From CAYQCE01 sp964415885 (GTDB taxonomy: Bacteria; Zixibacteria; MSB-5A5; JAABVY01; JAHJOQ01): a stretch of 64,000 nucleotides of DNA. The notes under the pieces are model-generated. The model was not told the origin of the DNA, searched no databases, and was given only the letters and a program-made list of their open reading frames with translations. Shown piece after piece: positions 1 to 9,873 of the stretch. The position numbers and the translations under genes are program-made. The first letter of the stretch is position 1; each line of letters begins with the position of its first letter. The DNA lies in assembly GCA_964415885.1 (NCBI GenBank), contig CAYQCE010000002.1, positions 48,962-112,961 of the forward strand, in the 5' to 3' direction.

Positions 1-777
1 ATAGCTATAGAATATAGATTTGACCCAGGTCGGATTTTTCTCGTCCGCAATGGATATGATTTCGATTCGCAGATCCGTGGAATTTGCTGCGTAAACATAC
101 TCTCCACCTACCGCGAAGCTTACGCAGTCTTTATGCGGCGATGGGCTTTCATACTTACCAATAGTCTTCAGTTGCAACGGATCGGAAACATCCAGTATGT
201 AAAATGCCGGATAGTTCTCGTGCTCCCACGGGAGCGAGTGTATCCCCAGATACAATCTGTCCCCGATCAACTCCATTTCCGCAATTCTTCCCTCCAGATA
301 TAGCATGGAAAGATGCTGCGGCTCGAGCGGAACTGAGACATCAAACACGTGGAGTTCATCGTATCGAGCGAGATAAAGGTGGTAGCCACTGAGTTGTATC
401 ATATTGTAGTCGGATCCGTAGCCCATGAAGATATTTTCAACCAGCTGGGGATTCGCAACATCCGAGATATCAAAGACTTGCAGGCCGTTGTCGTTCAACG
501 CATACAGAGCGTTGTCCTTTTTCACCAGATCTATCGTGCCCGCCCAAAGTGCGCTGGAAGCAAATGTAAGGATCCGCTCCGACGACATCGAAAGATCCAT
601 CTCTCGACAACGTTCAAACATCCTGGCACCGAAATACTCCGTACTGTCCCGCGCATTCAATGGAGTCGCCAGCATGTCCGAATTTGCGTCCGGACCGCTC
701 GCGACAGCTGCAGGCATGGCCGTATGGAATACAGCCAGCGCTGCAAACAGCGCTGCGATTGGGCCGAATTTTGGCAT
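1..777 (-). CDS. LVIVD-type beta-propeller secreted protein (3' end beyond the window)
   Basis: The reading frame starts with ATG at 777 after a strong GGAAGGAG site (781-792) and stays open through base 1, so the C-terminus is missing. A signal peptide of about 25 residues ends near AVASGPDA. The mature part repeats short blades of the form ALYxLNxNGLxVFDISDxANPxLV, the LVIVD repeat of extracellular propellers of unknown ligand. It lines up with the gene at 799-3036 over the whole N-terminal part (for example ALYALNDNGLQVFDISD against YLYALNANGLEVYSISD), so the two are tandem paralogues only 21 bp apart and probably co-transcribed with the protease at 3062. A C-terminal dockerin is expected by analogy but not seen. 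The exact role is unknown. Confidence 0.85.
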   Translation of the reverse strand, partial: MPKFGPIAALFAALAVFHTAMPAAVASGPDANSDMLATPLNARDSTEYFGARMFERCREMDLSMSSERILTFASSALWAGTIDLVKKDNALYALNDNGLQVFDISDVANPQLVENIFMGYGSDYNMIQLSGYHLYLARYDELHVFDVSVPLEPQHLSMLYLEGRIAEMELIGDRLYLGIHSLPWEHENYPAFYILDVSDPLQLKTIGKYESPSPHKDCVSFAVGGEYVYAANSTDLRIEIISIADEKNPTWVKSIFYSY

Positions 778-798
778 TTTCTGACTCCTTCCGGCGGG

Positions 799-3036
799 TC
801 AACACCCCGCACACGGTTCGCTCCCACCCTGGAAGACATACGCTATCAGATACACGATATCATCTATGTCCACTCCGCCACTGCAATCGACATCGCCGGA
901 CTCGACCGGATAAGGCTGCTCACCACCTTGGAAGACATAGGATATCAGATACACTATGTCATCGATATCTACGCCGCCGCTCCCATCGACATCGCCACAA
1001 TCAGACGGTAAAATATCCATATTCAGAGTGTAGAAGCCCCATTTAGATAAGACATACATGTTTTCACCCTGAACGTCCAGTCGAAGAGTCTCGGTAGCCA
1101 ACGGGAAATACTGCACGATCTTGCGATCAAGCGGATCTGATATATCGAACACATAAATCGAACTCGCCCCGGATATGAACAGGTAGTTTCGGACTATCTC
1201 CACATCGAAGACTGCCATGTCATCGGGTTGATACCGCTCCATCAGATCAGGTCTGGCCGGGTTAGATATGTCCCAGATCAGCATTCCGAAGTTGCCTGCC
1301 GCATGATAGAGAATGCTGCCCTCTTTCTTCATAAATCCGAGCGGCCAGTAGCTGGTCCGGCTCGTTCCAATCGGCAGACTGTCTGTTAGAATGAGGTTTG
1401 CAGGATCGGAGACATCAAAGACACTCAGCCAGCCGTAATCTGCGCTGAGGTAAGTCACTGTGTATGCATAATCGCCGTTTATGAAGGGGCCTTTGTAGAG
1501 ATTGTCCTGGGGCTCGTTCTCCGACAACGGCACCGGTGAATACGGATTCGAGATGTCTGCGGTACGAAATCCGGCCCAGCCACCGACAACATAAAGTGTG
1601 TTACCCTGGACGGCCGCTCCCTTTGTCTGGTAATTCCAGGCCGGGAAACATGAAAGCGAATCGGGGTCCGCCGGGTTTGCTATGCTGTAGATTGTGGTCG
1701 ACAAAGATCCGGACATAAACAGCAGGTTGTTGTGAACATAGGCATGATCCGGATTGCCTCTCGTGATATCCCGATCCACGAGCACGGGATGCTCCTTATC
1801 GGTTGCATCGACTGTGTAGACACCCGTCATCAGGCTGTCTGCTGTGCTGACATGGTTGGTCATATACGCGTAGTCTCCACTCGAGGCAAGACCGCGCAGC
1901 TCAACAACCGGATGGTCACACGTTGTCACAGCCACTATGTCGCCGTAATAACTAGTGCGAGCGATTTCAAAGCCATAGTACGTCTGCGGCACAAAGATAA
2001 AATCACCGCCGAACTCCAGTGTGTGATAGGCGCTTCTCAGCGGATATGACGTGGCAGAGTCCAGCACGCCCGGCTCGACTATGTCGTAGGCGACAATGCC
2101 CCAGTTACTAGGTTTTATCACGTAGAGACGCTCATCGTATATCTTCATCCCATAGAAATAACCTACCTCGATAGAGTCATGAACTACCGGTGCCCCCGAG
2201 TCAGAGATGTCGTAGATTCGCAGGTACGGACTGTAGGGGCTGACGATAAGATACGTTGAATCGATCTCTATGTCTGAGGGGTAATCAACGTCCAATGATG
2301 TCACTAGCGATGGATTAGACTCGTCAGAAATATCGATGACATCCAGCTTGCCGTCCCAGCTATTGATCCCGTAAAGGTAGCCGTTTCGTATGGCAAATGC
2401 CCGGCACTCCGAGTGCGGGAACGGAGGTTCGTATTTGCCGAGAATTGTCGGCGCTGCAGCGTTCTCAGTATCGAGAATGTAGAGTCCGGGAGTGTAAGAG
2501 GTGGTGTCCGCCCGATAACGCGCAATTCCAACGTAGGCCCTCCCATCGGCAGCCTGTATCTCGTAGACAACGCCATCGAGCGCAACCTCACTCAACACGA
2601 CGGGATCCGTTGGTTCTGAAACATCGATCAGGACAACCCGATGGGATCTTCCGACGTAGAGTATATCGCCGTGCAGAGCTGACCGGTTCTCGATATGACC
2701 GTAGACGAGCGGAAGCTGTTTGACAAGGGTTGGGTTCTGAATATCCGAAATGCTGTAGACCTCGAGTCCATTGGCATTCAGCGCATAGAGGTAGTTGTCC
2801 GAAACCTGTAAATCCATCGTATATGTCCACACACAGGTCCCCGCAAAAGACAGAATTTCCTGATCACGGAAAAGCTCCATCGACTGGTGTTGCACAACAG
2901 CCCGTGTATTTGCAATGGAGCTGCTGTCAGAAAATGTGCTGAGCGCCCACGGACTAAATTCGCCGTTGGTCGCAAAGGCAGACACAGCACTCACAAGAAA
3001 CAACACCGCAATCATTAGCAGTAACGATCTATTCAC
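799..3036 (-). CDS. Secreted LVIVD beta-propeller protein with C-terminal dockerin
   Basis: 745 residues. The start is GTG at 3036, because a GGAGGT site lies at 3041-3046 and the signal peptide (NRSLLLMIAVLFLVSAVSAFA) begins there; the frame is open further upstream, but that would overlap the protease gene. About 650 residues form LVIVD blades (DISDxxNPxLV, VFDVSDPANL, IWDISNPARPDL, VFDISDPLDR), giving probably one or two beta-propellers. The last 69 residues are a type I dockerin-like domain with two calcium-binding F-hand repeats (DVDGSGGVDIDDIVYLI and DVDCSGGVDIDDIVYLI), opened by SDCGD and closed by PCAGC. It is presumably exported and calcium-bound at the cell surface. It follows the protease gene by 25 bp and precedes its own paralogue. 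Ligand and partner are unknown; no cohesin is visible here. Confidence 0.85.
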   Translation of the reverse strand: MNRSLLLMIAVLFLVSAVSAFATNGEFSPWALSTFSDSSSIANTRAVVQHQSMELFRDQEILSFAGTCVWTYTMDLQVSDNYLYALNANGLEVYSISDIQNPTLVKQLPLVYGHIENRSALHGDILYVGRSHRVVLIDVSEPTDPVVLSEVALDGVVYEIQAADGRAYVGIARYRADTTSYTPGLYILDTENAAAPTILGKYEPPFPHSECRAFAIRNGYLYGINSWDGKLDVIDISDESNPSLVTSLDVDYPSDIEIDSTYLIVSPYSPYLRIYDISDSGAPVVHDSIEVGYFYGMKIYDERLYVIKPSNWGIVAYDIVEPGVLDSATSYPLRSAYHTLEFGGDFIFVPQTYYGFEIARTSYYGDIVAVTTCDHPVVELRGLASSGDYAYMTNHVSTADSLMTGVYTVDATDKEHPVLVDRDITRGNPDHAYVHNNLLFMSGSLSTTIYSIANPADPDSLSCFPAWNYQTKGAAVQGNTLYVVGGWAGFRTADISNPYSPVPLSENEPQDNLYKGPFINGDYAYTVTYLSADYGWLSVFDVSDPANLILTDSLPIGTSRTSYWPLGFMKKEGSILYHAAGNFGMLIWDISNPARPDLMERYQPDDMAVFDVEIVRNYLFISGASSIYVFDISDPLDRKIVQYFPLATETLRLDVQGENMYVLSKWGFYTLNMDILPSDCGDVDGSGGVDIDDIVYLISYVFQGGEQPYPVESGDVDCSGGVDIDDIVYLIAYVFQGGSEPCAGC

Positions 3037-3061
3037 TTCTACCTCCGTAGTGTGCTCTCTG

Positions 3062-6000
3062 TCAATATCCAGCGCACGGCGCCGCCCCGCCCTGGAAGAT
3101 GTGATTGATGAGATAGACGACATCATCGACATCCACGCCACCGCTGCAGTTCGCATCCGCCGCGAAGACAGGCTGCGGCGCCGGTCCGCCGTTAAATACA
3201 AACGCGATCATGAAAACGATGTCGTCGATATCGAGCGATGAGTCGCCGTTCGCATCTCCCTCGCTGTATGGCACCTGCACGGTCATGCTCGCGCTTGCGA
3301 TCCAAGGGTTGTCGGCCTCATGCGGATCGTTGCTGTGGATTCGTATCTCTGCATGATAGCTGCCGCCGGCAACGCCGGATGACGAGTAATTCAGCGTCAC
3401 GTTTTCGCTCTCGGAGTCTTCCAGTTCTCCCGATGAGGGTGAAACGGCAAGCCAGCTTAAAGACGGCTCATTGATCACGATACAGAGGGAGTCGTGAAGA
3501 TACGAAGTATTAAATGCCACCTCAAGCCCGCGGAATCCATCCGCATCTTCGATGCCGACAGTGCAATGCTCCGTGTCGAATCCGCTTCCGAAATCCAGAT
3601 ACTGCAGCTTTATCGAACCGTCCTGCTGCAGCAGGATCTCGCCGCTGAAGACATCCCCCGGGTCGGCGCCATATTCGGGCATGTTGACATACTGTATGAC
3701 AAGTGAGCTTCCGACGTTTGCGTACCTCACCTCGGCTCCCGGATTGTCCGCGTCCTCGATGTTCAGATCATCCCAGAGAAGCGCCACAATATTATTCGGC
3801 ACGTCGAATGCCGGAAGAGGACTGTTAGCCAGGGCGTAGTAGTTTTCGGACGGACCAAAACCTATGAATCCGTTAGATGACACGTAGAATTCGGTGTATG
3901 TCTCGCCATAGAACTCAAAGTCGAAACCTATCGGAAATGGTCCCGCGAACCCGTCATCAATCAAGCCGGTCACCTGTATGCCGCTCCCCGATATGTCAAT
4001 CCAGGAGAAGGCTGGCCCGGTAGGCTCATCCGAGTCGATCCAGACATAGCCATAGTCATCCGGACCGCCGGCATTGAATACTACATTCGCCCCTTGACGG
4101 TAGTCATCGGAGCCTTTGACAATCGTCGCAATGTTATAGTCCGGAGGATAGTCACGGTACGGGGGCTCCACCAGTCCCTCGCTGTAGAGGTCGCCGAATG
4201 CGCCCGCCTGCGAGTAGTCGGGAACCACCTCAATCTCATATTGCAGAAGGCTGAGCCCAACGTTCTGTATTGTCAGACTTGTGCCATAGATGTCATCGGG
4301 ATCCAGGACCGGATCAAGCGACCCGTTTATTGTCACATCAATCTGCGGCGCCCACTCAAGAGAGATATCATCGATGAACCAGTCGTCGCGCTCAACTCCC
4401 GAGGCCGAATTGCGGAACCTCAAACGGAATCCGTCGTGCATGGCCTCCGAAGGCAGCGAAACATTTGCGACATCGAACGAGTTCATCGACGGTCCGGAAC
4501 CTAAGATCGTATAGAGATGAATCCACTCTGCACTGCTGTTCATGTATTCGAGCGTAAAATCATCTCCGTTGTCCGGCTGCTCGCCCGTTCCGCCACGCTG
4601 ATACGAAAACTTGACAGTCATAGGTGCGTACCCCGACAGACGAATCGCCTGGGATATCAGTGTATCTACCATAGTGGGTGAGCCATCGAAATTGAGGCAA
4701 TATGGTTCTGATGGCAGGTTCTGTGCCTCGTCGGTCACTTCCACCCCGTAAGTTGTAATCCATATAGCCGGATCCAGATCGAGGTCATCGAAACTTTCGC
4801 TGAACGGCAAATCGAGCGGAACGCCGGAGGACATCGTCTCGCACGTTACACTCGCCGTCTCCGATGGATCACCGTCTGATGCCGCTGTAATTGTCACATT
4901 ATCCGTCTCGCCGATCACCGACTCCGGCACGACAACCCTGACCAGGAAATCGTAAGTCTGATCCGGCGCCAGCGAGGATGTTTGCGAGATCATCGATGTT
5001 CCAAATTCGTTCCAGAGCGAAGTATTCCATGAATTGCCGGAGTACGTTAGATCGAAGTGATCGAAGTAGACGCCGTCATTCGTGACCGTGAGTGTGTACC
5101 ACGCCGTATCGAGCCCGGCTGCTATAGACTCGGACAGCCATGGTTCCAGAATCACCCGATAGTCGATCACTTCGAAAGAGTAGGTCGATGTTGTATCAGC
5201 GACGCCATCACTGTTTTGAGCGTAGAGGTAGTATTCGACAGTCGAGCCCGGCGATTGGGCGGGGATGTACTGGTAGTATGCACTCGTCGCCCTGTCCTGT
5301 ATCAGTTGAAGCTCCTGCCATCCGAAACCGGTATTATAATGGAGAAGCAGTTCACTTGGAACGAGAGGAGCAACGCTGAAAATCTGGCAGTCGACCCGGT
5401 AATCGTCGATGGAGTTCTTGGTATCAGTTAGTGGCTGATGGCCAATATTGATCTCACCCATCTGGAGCATCGCATTCAGCGCACTGATTCGACCATGACC
5501 GAATTCAACGTCGAAGCCAGGATCACCGAGATCCACAGAAGTCTGTATCAGGAGATCGCGAACCTGCAGGGGCGTCAAAGTGGGATCTACCGAGAGAATC
5601 AACGATGCTACTCCGGAAGCATGCGGGCAAGCCATCGAGGTACCGGCAAGAGGAGCATAGTCAGTCGGTAAGCCGTATTCCTCAACAAGATAGCATGTGT
5701 AATTAGGGAAAGTCGACTGGACATCGTCCGAATTGAACGGCGAACCGTAACCGCCGGGGGCGGAGATTACAACCTCAGGACCGACATTTGAGTACTGTGC
5801 GAGTTCATCGTTGTGATCTGTCGAGGAAACTGCGATGACATTGTCATAAGTTACCGAATACGCAGCGGGATATAATACCGAGCCTCCGTAGCTGTTACCG
5901 GCTGCTGCACAGAACACAACGCCATGACTATCCGCATATGCAACCGCGTGTTCGGACGATGCGGACCCCGATCCGCCACCAGAGTAGTTCAAAACCTTGC

Positions 6001-6790
6001 ATCCGTTGTCAACAGCGTAGATGGCTGCGTCTCTGAGCCCCGAGGTCGAACCGCTGCCGTATGCATTGAATACTTTTAGAGCCATGATCTTACAGTTCCA
6101 ATTGATGCCGGAAACTCCTGTGTTGTTGTTGGTCTCGGCTCCAATAGTCCCGGAGACGTGCGTACCATGGCCATTGTCATCCATCGGATCAAGATCACCA
6201 GTGAATACGTTAAGCCCGAGTATAAACCTGGCCGGGTCATCGAGATCAGGATGACTCAGTTCACCATCCTGCATCGGGATCCCCGTGTCGAGTACGCCGA
6301 CCATAATCTGACTCTCGCCAGTAGTGAACTCCCACGCCTCAGGACAGTCGATGTCCGCATCTTCGGTTCCTTCGGGCGGACTCTGCCCAATGTTGTGGTA
6401 GTGCCATTGCGTAGAGAAGAGCGGATCATTGGGAGTAGCGAACGCACGCATCACCATATCCGGCTCCGCCCACTCAACCGCTTCCAAACTGCTGAATTCC
6501 CTTATGACCCGGAAGAAACGGTCGGCATCCGGGCAGTGCAACTGCATGAATCCAAACCTGTCCGGCTCGCGCACCACCGTCACCTGATTTCGTGCTGCAT
6601 AGTCGCTCAGAGAGCTCTTCGTATGGCCGCTTTTCAGCATGACGTTAATCATGCCGTCAACATACTCTATTCTCTCACCTTTCCAGTCCCCGGTCTTAAC
6701 AAGTCGCCCATAGACATACTCTTCCGCCATCGCAACATTCATAACAGCGAGAAAAACGAGCGATACCACTAAGCATCCTCTCAATTTCAT
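3062..6790 (-). CDS. Secreted subtilisin-family (S8) serine protease with dockerin
   Basis: 1242 residues. The signal peptide is followed by a propeptide-like segment (about 25-115). The catalytic domain runs from about 150 to 445 with the full triad: Asp168 in VGVLDTGIP, His208 in DDNGHGTHVSG and Ser385 in LAGTSMACPHASG, plus the oxyanion region around AAAGNS. Downstream lie beta-rich modules: a jelly-roll-like region (about 650-800, beginning LPFSESFDDLDLD) and a nidogen-like stretch (about 930-1060, PIGFDFEFYGETYTEFYVSSNGFIGF region). The last 65 residues are a two-repeat dockerin (DANGDSSLDIDD, DANCSGGVDVDD). An AGGAG site abuts the ATG, and a good promoter lies at 6888-6915. It probably acts extracellularly on proteins. 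It heads a run of three secreted-protein genes. Confidence 0.92.
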   Translation of the reverse strand: MKLRGCLVVSLVFLAVMNVAMAEEYVYGRLVKTGDWKGERIEYVDGMINVMLKSGHTKSSLSDYAARNQVTVVREPDRFGFMQLHCPDADRFFRVIREFSSLEAVEWAEPDMVMRAFATPNDPLFSTQWHYHNIGQSPPEGTEDADIDCPEAWEFTTGESQIMVGVLDTGIPMQDGELSHPDLDDPARFILGLNVFTGDLDPMDDNGHGTHVSGTIGAETNNNTGVSGINWNCKIMALKVFNAYGSGSTSGLRDAAIYAVDNGCKVLNYSGGGSGSASSEHAVAYADSHGVVFCAAAGNSYGGSVLYPAAYSVTYDNVIAVSSTDHNDELAQYSNVGPEVVISAPGGYGSPFNSDDVQSTFPNYTCYLVEEYGLPTDYAPLAGTSMACPHASGVASLILSVDPTLTPLQVRDLLIQTSVDLGDPGFDVEFGHGRISALNAMLQMGEINIGHQPLTDTKNSIDDYRVDCQIFSVAPLVPSELLLHYNTGFGWQELQLIQDRATSAYYQYIPAQSPGSTVEYYLYAQNSDGVADTTSTYSFEVIDYRVILEPWLSESIAAGLDTAWYTLTVTNDGVYFDHFDLTYSGNSWNTSLWNEFGTSMISQTSSLAPDQTYDFLVRVVVPESVIGETDNVTITAASDGDPSETASVTCETMSSGVPLDLPFSESFDDLDLDPAIWITTYGVEVTDEAQNLPSEPYCLNFDGSPTMVDTLISQAIRLSGYAPMTVKFSYQRGGTGEQPDNGDDFTLEYMNSSAEWIHLYTILGSGPSMNSFDVANVSLPSEAMHDGFRLRFRNSASGVERDDWFIDDISLEWAPQIDVTINGSLDPVLDPDDIYGTSLTIQNVGLSLLQYEIEVVPDYSQAGAFGDLYSEGLVEPPYRDYPPDYNIATIVKGSDDYRQGANVVFNAGGPDDYGYVWIDSDEPTGPAFSWIDISGSGIQVTGLIDDGFAGPFPIGFDFEFYGETYTEFYVSSNGFIGFGPSENYYALANSPLPAFDVPNNIVALLWDDLNIEDADNPGAEVRYANVGSSLVIQYVNMPEYGADPGDVFSGEILLQQDGSIKLQYLDFGSGFDTEHCTVGIEDADGFRGLEVAFNTSYLHDSLCIVINEPSLSWLAVSPSSGELEDSESENVTLNYSSSGVAGGSYHAEIRIHSNDPHEADNPWIASASMTVQVPYSEGDANGDSSLDIDDIVFMIAFVFNGGPAPQPVFAADANCSGGVDVDDVVYLINHIFQGGAAPCAGY

Positions 6791-6848
6791 ACTCTCCTCC
6801 GGGACAGCGATCTATTGATATTCAATTGTGTCTTTTTCGATTTTGCTG

Positions 6849-7090
6849 GCACAAAATGCTTCAGAAGAAAGGTCTCGTGCTATTTCAAATATAACATGCC
6901 TTGAATTCTGGTCAAGGTAGATTTACACGCAAACCTTGAGTTAAGCAGTCAGTCCCCGCACAACTATGCTGGGGATCACGGTCAATGAATGGCCGTCAAA
7001 ATCCTGGCGTGAGAATCTGCATTCGGGCGGATATGATCACACGTCGGTCGCAAAGTGACGAATTGAGTTGTCTTAGTAGCACAAAATGCT
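6849..7090. repeat. Intergenic pair of 12-bp direct repeats between 6791 and 7115
   Basis: The 325-bp gap between the protease start and the stop of the porin-like gene contains no gene. GCACAAAATGCT occurs at 6849-6860 and again at 7079-7090; the second copy, with its preceding A, forms the interrupted palindrome AGCA-N5-TGCT. A 7-bp inverted repeat (TCAAGGT 6912-6918 / ACCTTGA 6933-6939) lies just upstream of the protease -35 box. These could be operator half-sites, or chance. Confidence 0.35.
6888..6915 (-). promoter_or_regulatory. Sigma-70-like promoter of the S8 protease operon
   Basis: On the minus strand TTGACC (6910-6915) and TATATT (6888-6893) are separated by 16 bp. Predicted initiation is near 6881, leaving a leader of roughly 90 nt before the ATG at 6790. 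Five of six bases match the consensus in each hexamer. Confidence 0.55.
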
Positions 7091-7115
7091 CAATGTCGAT
7101 CCAGAATTCGCAGCC

Positions 7116-8426
7116 TTAGTATCGAAACATCAGCTCTGCACGGATCCAGGCATAACTGTCGGCGCCATCAAAATAGAAATCGCCCGGATTTAACGTCTCG
7201 CACAAAAGATGCCCCGACCAGTGATGGTCAACCTCGTAGGTCAGTTTGCCAATAACCAAATCTCCGCGTGTCCTGCCGATGCCTCCTGGAAAAACCGCTG
7301 AATCATCAGCCGACTGAGGAGCCAATAGATGGTGGTAGGTCAATGTAAGGTCTACATTTGGTGTCAAAGAAAACTGAATTTCGGAGTTCACAGAGATAAG
7401 ATTGGTCCACCAGGCGACGGCGCCCTCTTTCACCTGGGTGTAGATGTAAGACTCGCTCCATTTCGGCCAGCGCGCGAACATGGGATCCCATCCTTCCCAA
7501 TCCTCTGTCTTTGGATCATCACCGGACAAGTAGATCAAGCCGGCACTAATCCGCTCAGGAAGGTAGGGACGCAATGCTGCCCACACGGGTTCAACATCGA
7601 TGTAACCATATCCACCGAACGCAGAGCGATCGGAATCTCCATGCTGGCCGAATTGATATCCTGCCTCGATAACCGCCGAGAGGCCGACGGTTCCATTGAA
7701 CGGGTGCATGATTCTACCCCCTAACGTGTTTGCGGTTGAACTGACTGGAGAAGTTTCGTTCTTGCTGCGATGCTTGCGAACGAAATACGCCTGTATATCT
7801 CTCTTTGCCCATAGACCGGAATAGTAAACGCCGGCTCCCGTTTCGGGTTGCTCAACAAGTCTCTGATCGACTTCGTGGAATACCGGTATCCAGTCATCGT
7901 ATTCCTCGATGTAGCTCGCAAACGCTGTGAAACTGTGATTTGGTTCGGGTGTCCAGTCGAGGCGCACGGCGTTAAAGTATATCGATCGCGAGCCATCCAA
8001 TGGATGACCATCCATCACTATGAAGCCCTCACCCAGTATGATATCCTGTCGACCTGCAGTTAGACTGATCGATGGGCAACATGGTGGAGTTGCCTTCAGA
8101 TAGAAATGATCGATGAATACCTCGTTCAGATGGAAGTCTCTTTCCGGGGGAGTCAGATGGTACCGGAATTCGTTCGCGATCCTCAACGTAATGGCAACAT
8201 TCTCTGAGTGTGTCCACGTCGCTCCGACTCGCGTACGACTGCGGGTGAACGTGCGGGAACCGCTGGCGGATTCATCGAGAGTTATCGCATTGTCCCATGT
8301 GACGAGACGGAACCGTTCGCTGAATGTCACCGTCCAGTGATCGCTTACTCTGCCTGCCCTCGAATTCGGCGTGGCAACCATCACAAAAGCAATCGCGATC
8401 AATACTCCCCTGAGACTCAATTTCAT
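7116..8426 (-). CDS. Outer-membrane beta-barrel, alginate-export / porin-like
   Basis: 436 residues with an N-terminal signal peptide (MKLSLRGVLIAIAFVMVATPNSRA). The rest is alternating amphipathic strands rich in aromatic residues, ending in an aromatic C-terminus (ELMFRY) typical of outer-membrane barrels. The pattern FRLVTWDNAI ... FTRSRTRVGATW ... GRQDIILGEGF resembles the alginate-export family (single-chain porins of about 18 strands, 400-500 residues). It starts 7 bp after the symporter stop, so the two genes form one transcript, suggesting coupled passage of one small solute across the outer and then the inner membrane. The solute cannot be read from the sequence; alginate itself is only a family name here. 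Confidence 0.7.
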   Translation of the reverse strand: MKLSLRGVLIAIAFVMVATPNSRAGRVSDHWTVTFSERFRLVTWDNAITLDESASGSRTFTRSRTRVGATWTHSENVAITLRIANEFRYHLTPPERDFHLNEVFIDHFYLKATPPCCPSISLTAGRQDIILGEGFIVMDGHPLDGSRSIYFNAVRLDWTPEPNHSFTAFASYIEEYDDWIPVFHEVDQRLVEQPETGAGVYYSGLWAKRDIQAYFVRKHRSKNETSPVSSTANTLGGRIMHPFNGTVGLSAVIEAGYQFGQHGDSDRSAFGGYGYIDVEPVWAALRPYLPERISAGLIYLSGDDPKTEDWEGWDPMFARWPKWSESYIYTQVKEGAVAWWTNLISVNSEIQFSLTPNVDLTLTYHHLLAPQSADDSAVFPGGIGRTRGDLVIGKLTYEVDHHWSGHLLCETLNPGDFYFDGADSYAWIRAELMFRY

Positions 8427-8433
8427 TCCTTGC

Positions 8434-9873
8434 TCACGTCATCTTATTTTTGACTGGAGCAACAGCGCTGATAGTCGGTGTCAGAATCACCGATGTGAGC
8501 ATGCCCAGCGTTCCAGCCTGAGGTGACGGTGTCCCGGTGAAGTATAGTATCAAACAAACCGCCAGACCGGCGATGGACGATCCGATTGCACCATTCCGAT
8601 TTGCGCGCCTGGTGAAGAGTCCCCAGATGAGTGGTCCAAGAAATACGGCTCCGATGGCTCCCCACGATATCCCGAGTATGCTGACAATTGTCGCTGGACG
8701 GAAAAAGGCCAGAATCACTGCAAGCATAACGATAGCTGCATTCAAGATGCGCATTAGATTCGTTAAGCCGGTATCAGAGACTGACGGATTGACAAAACCG
8801 GCATATAAGTCTTTAGCGACAGCTGAACTCGATATAAGCACCAGCGCCGCCAGTGTGGACATCGAAGCGGACAATATCAGAAGCAGCATCAGAACTGACA
8901 GAGCATCCGGGATGATCCGCGTGAGAAGTTCCGGCATGAGAGCGTCAAGAACCGGTGCGCCCTGGCTGAAAGCCATGGGCGTAACTTCCGGATTCAGGAA
9001 GTGCCGAGTTGTCGCTCCCGCGAAATAGCCTATGCCGGTTATCACCAGCGCGAATACCGCAGAACCGAACATCCCGATCCGAATTGCACGGGTATCCCGA
9101 ATGGCATAGAATTTCTGCAATAGCTGCGGCATCGCCATTGGCGCCACGCTTGTCAGAAATACAAGACTCAGAAGCGGCCACCAGCCCGGTGGCCCTATTG
9201 GTGCTGTTAGCTTCGGATCAATGGACGAGATTCCATCGCGTATACCGCTCAAGCCGCCACCAGCGTCAAGTATGCACCATAGAAGCACCCCTACACCTGC
9301 GAGCATTATCAGGCCGAAGATCACATCAATAATCGTTATGGACTTATATCCACCCATTACGAGATACAGCCCCGTGAAACCGCCCATCAGTATCAGAGCA
9401 AGCGTGTAATCGATCGCGAACGTGGAACGAAACAAGTAGGATAGCCCAATGAAAACAGCAGCAGAATATGGAATGAAGAACATGAAAATGCAGATTGAAG
9501 AAAAGAGCTTGAGAAACGGGCTGTCATAGCGCTTTTCCAGAAATTCCCCGATCGTTTGGACATCGTACTCAACCGACATACGCTTGATCCTCGGCCCCAG
9601 CAGCCACCACACCGCCAAGACTCCAATCAAAGTATTACCGAGGGCTATCCAGAGCCCCGACAGACCGAATGTCCAACCGACTTTTCCGGCAAAACCAACA
9701 AACAACACCGCGGAGAAATACGCGGTACCATAGGTAAAAGCGGTCATCCAGGCACCGACTTTGCCTCCGCCGAGAAAGTAATCGGAGAATGAACGCGTCT
9801 TGCGGAGCCCCGCCAGTCCGACCAAAATGATAGTCAGTGCATATACTGCCAATACAATGGTCTTCAATGTCAT
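8434..9873 (-). CDS. Sodium:solute symporter (SSS family)
   Basis: 479 residues, mostly hydrophobic, with about a dozen transmembrane helices, the usual size for SSS transporters of the LeuT fold. Family features include the N-terminal TRSFSDYFLGGGKVGAWMTAFTYGTAYFSA region (helix 1 with its unwound Gly/Ser stretch), GYKSITIIDVIFGLIM, and the SASMSTLAALVLISSSAVAKDLY sequence in helix 8, where sodium-coordinating Ser residues lie in characterised members. The substrate (amino acid, sugar, carboxylate or vitamin) is not predictable. It is the first gene of a two-gene unit with the porin-like barrel. Shine-Dalgarno pairing is weak (AGG about 9 nt upstream). Confidence 0.88.
   Translation of the reverse strand: MTLKTIVLAVYALTIILVGLAGLRKTRSFSDYFLGGGKVGAWMTAFTYGTAYFSAVLFVGFAGKVGWTFGLSGLWIALGNTLIGVLAVWWLLGPRIKRMSVEYDVQTIGEFLEKRYDSPFLKLFSSICIFMFFIPYSAAVFIGLSYLFRSTFAIDYTLALILMGGFTGLYLVMGGYKSITIIDVIFGLIMLAGVGVLLWCILDAGGGLSGIRDGISSIDPKLTAPIGPPGWWPLLSLVFLTSVAPMAMPQLLQKFYAIRDTRAIRIGMFGSAVFALVITGIGYFAGATTRHFLNPEVTPMAFSQGAPVLDALMPELLTRIIPDALSVLMLLLILSASMSTLAALVLISSSAVAKDLYAGFVNPSVSDTGLTNLMRILNAAIVMLAVILAFFRPATIVSILGISWGAIGAVFLGPLIWGLFTRRANRNGAIGSSIAGLAVCLILYFTGTPSPQAGTLGMLTSVILTPTISAVAPVKNKMT

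Noticed and set aside
3037..3201. Upstream extension of the LVIVD/dockerin gene at 799
   Set aside because: It would overlap the protease gene; GGAGGT and the signal peptide point to GTG 3036.
799..3262. Repeated DNA of dockerin modules as a possible repeat array or CRISPR
   Set aside because: The repeats are in-frame coding units of unequal spacing; no short regular spacers.
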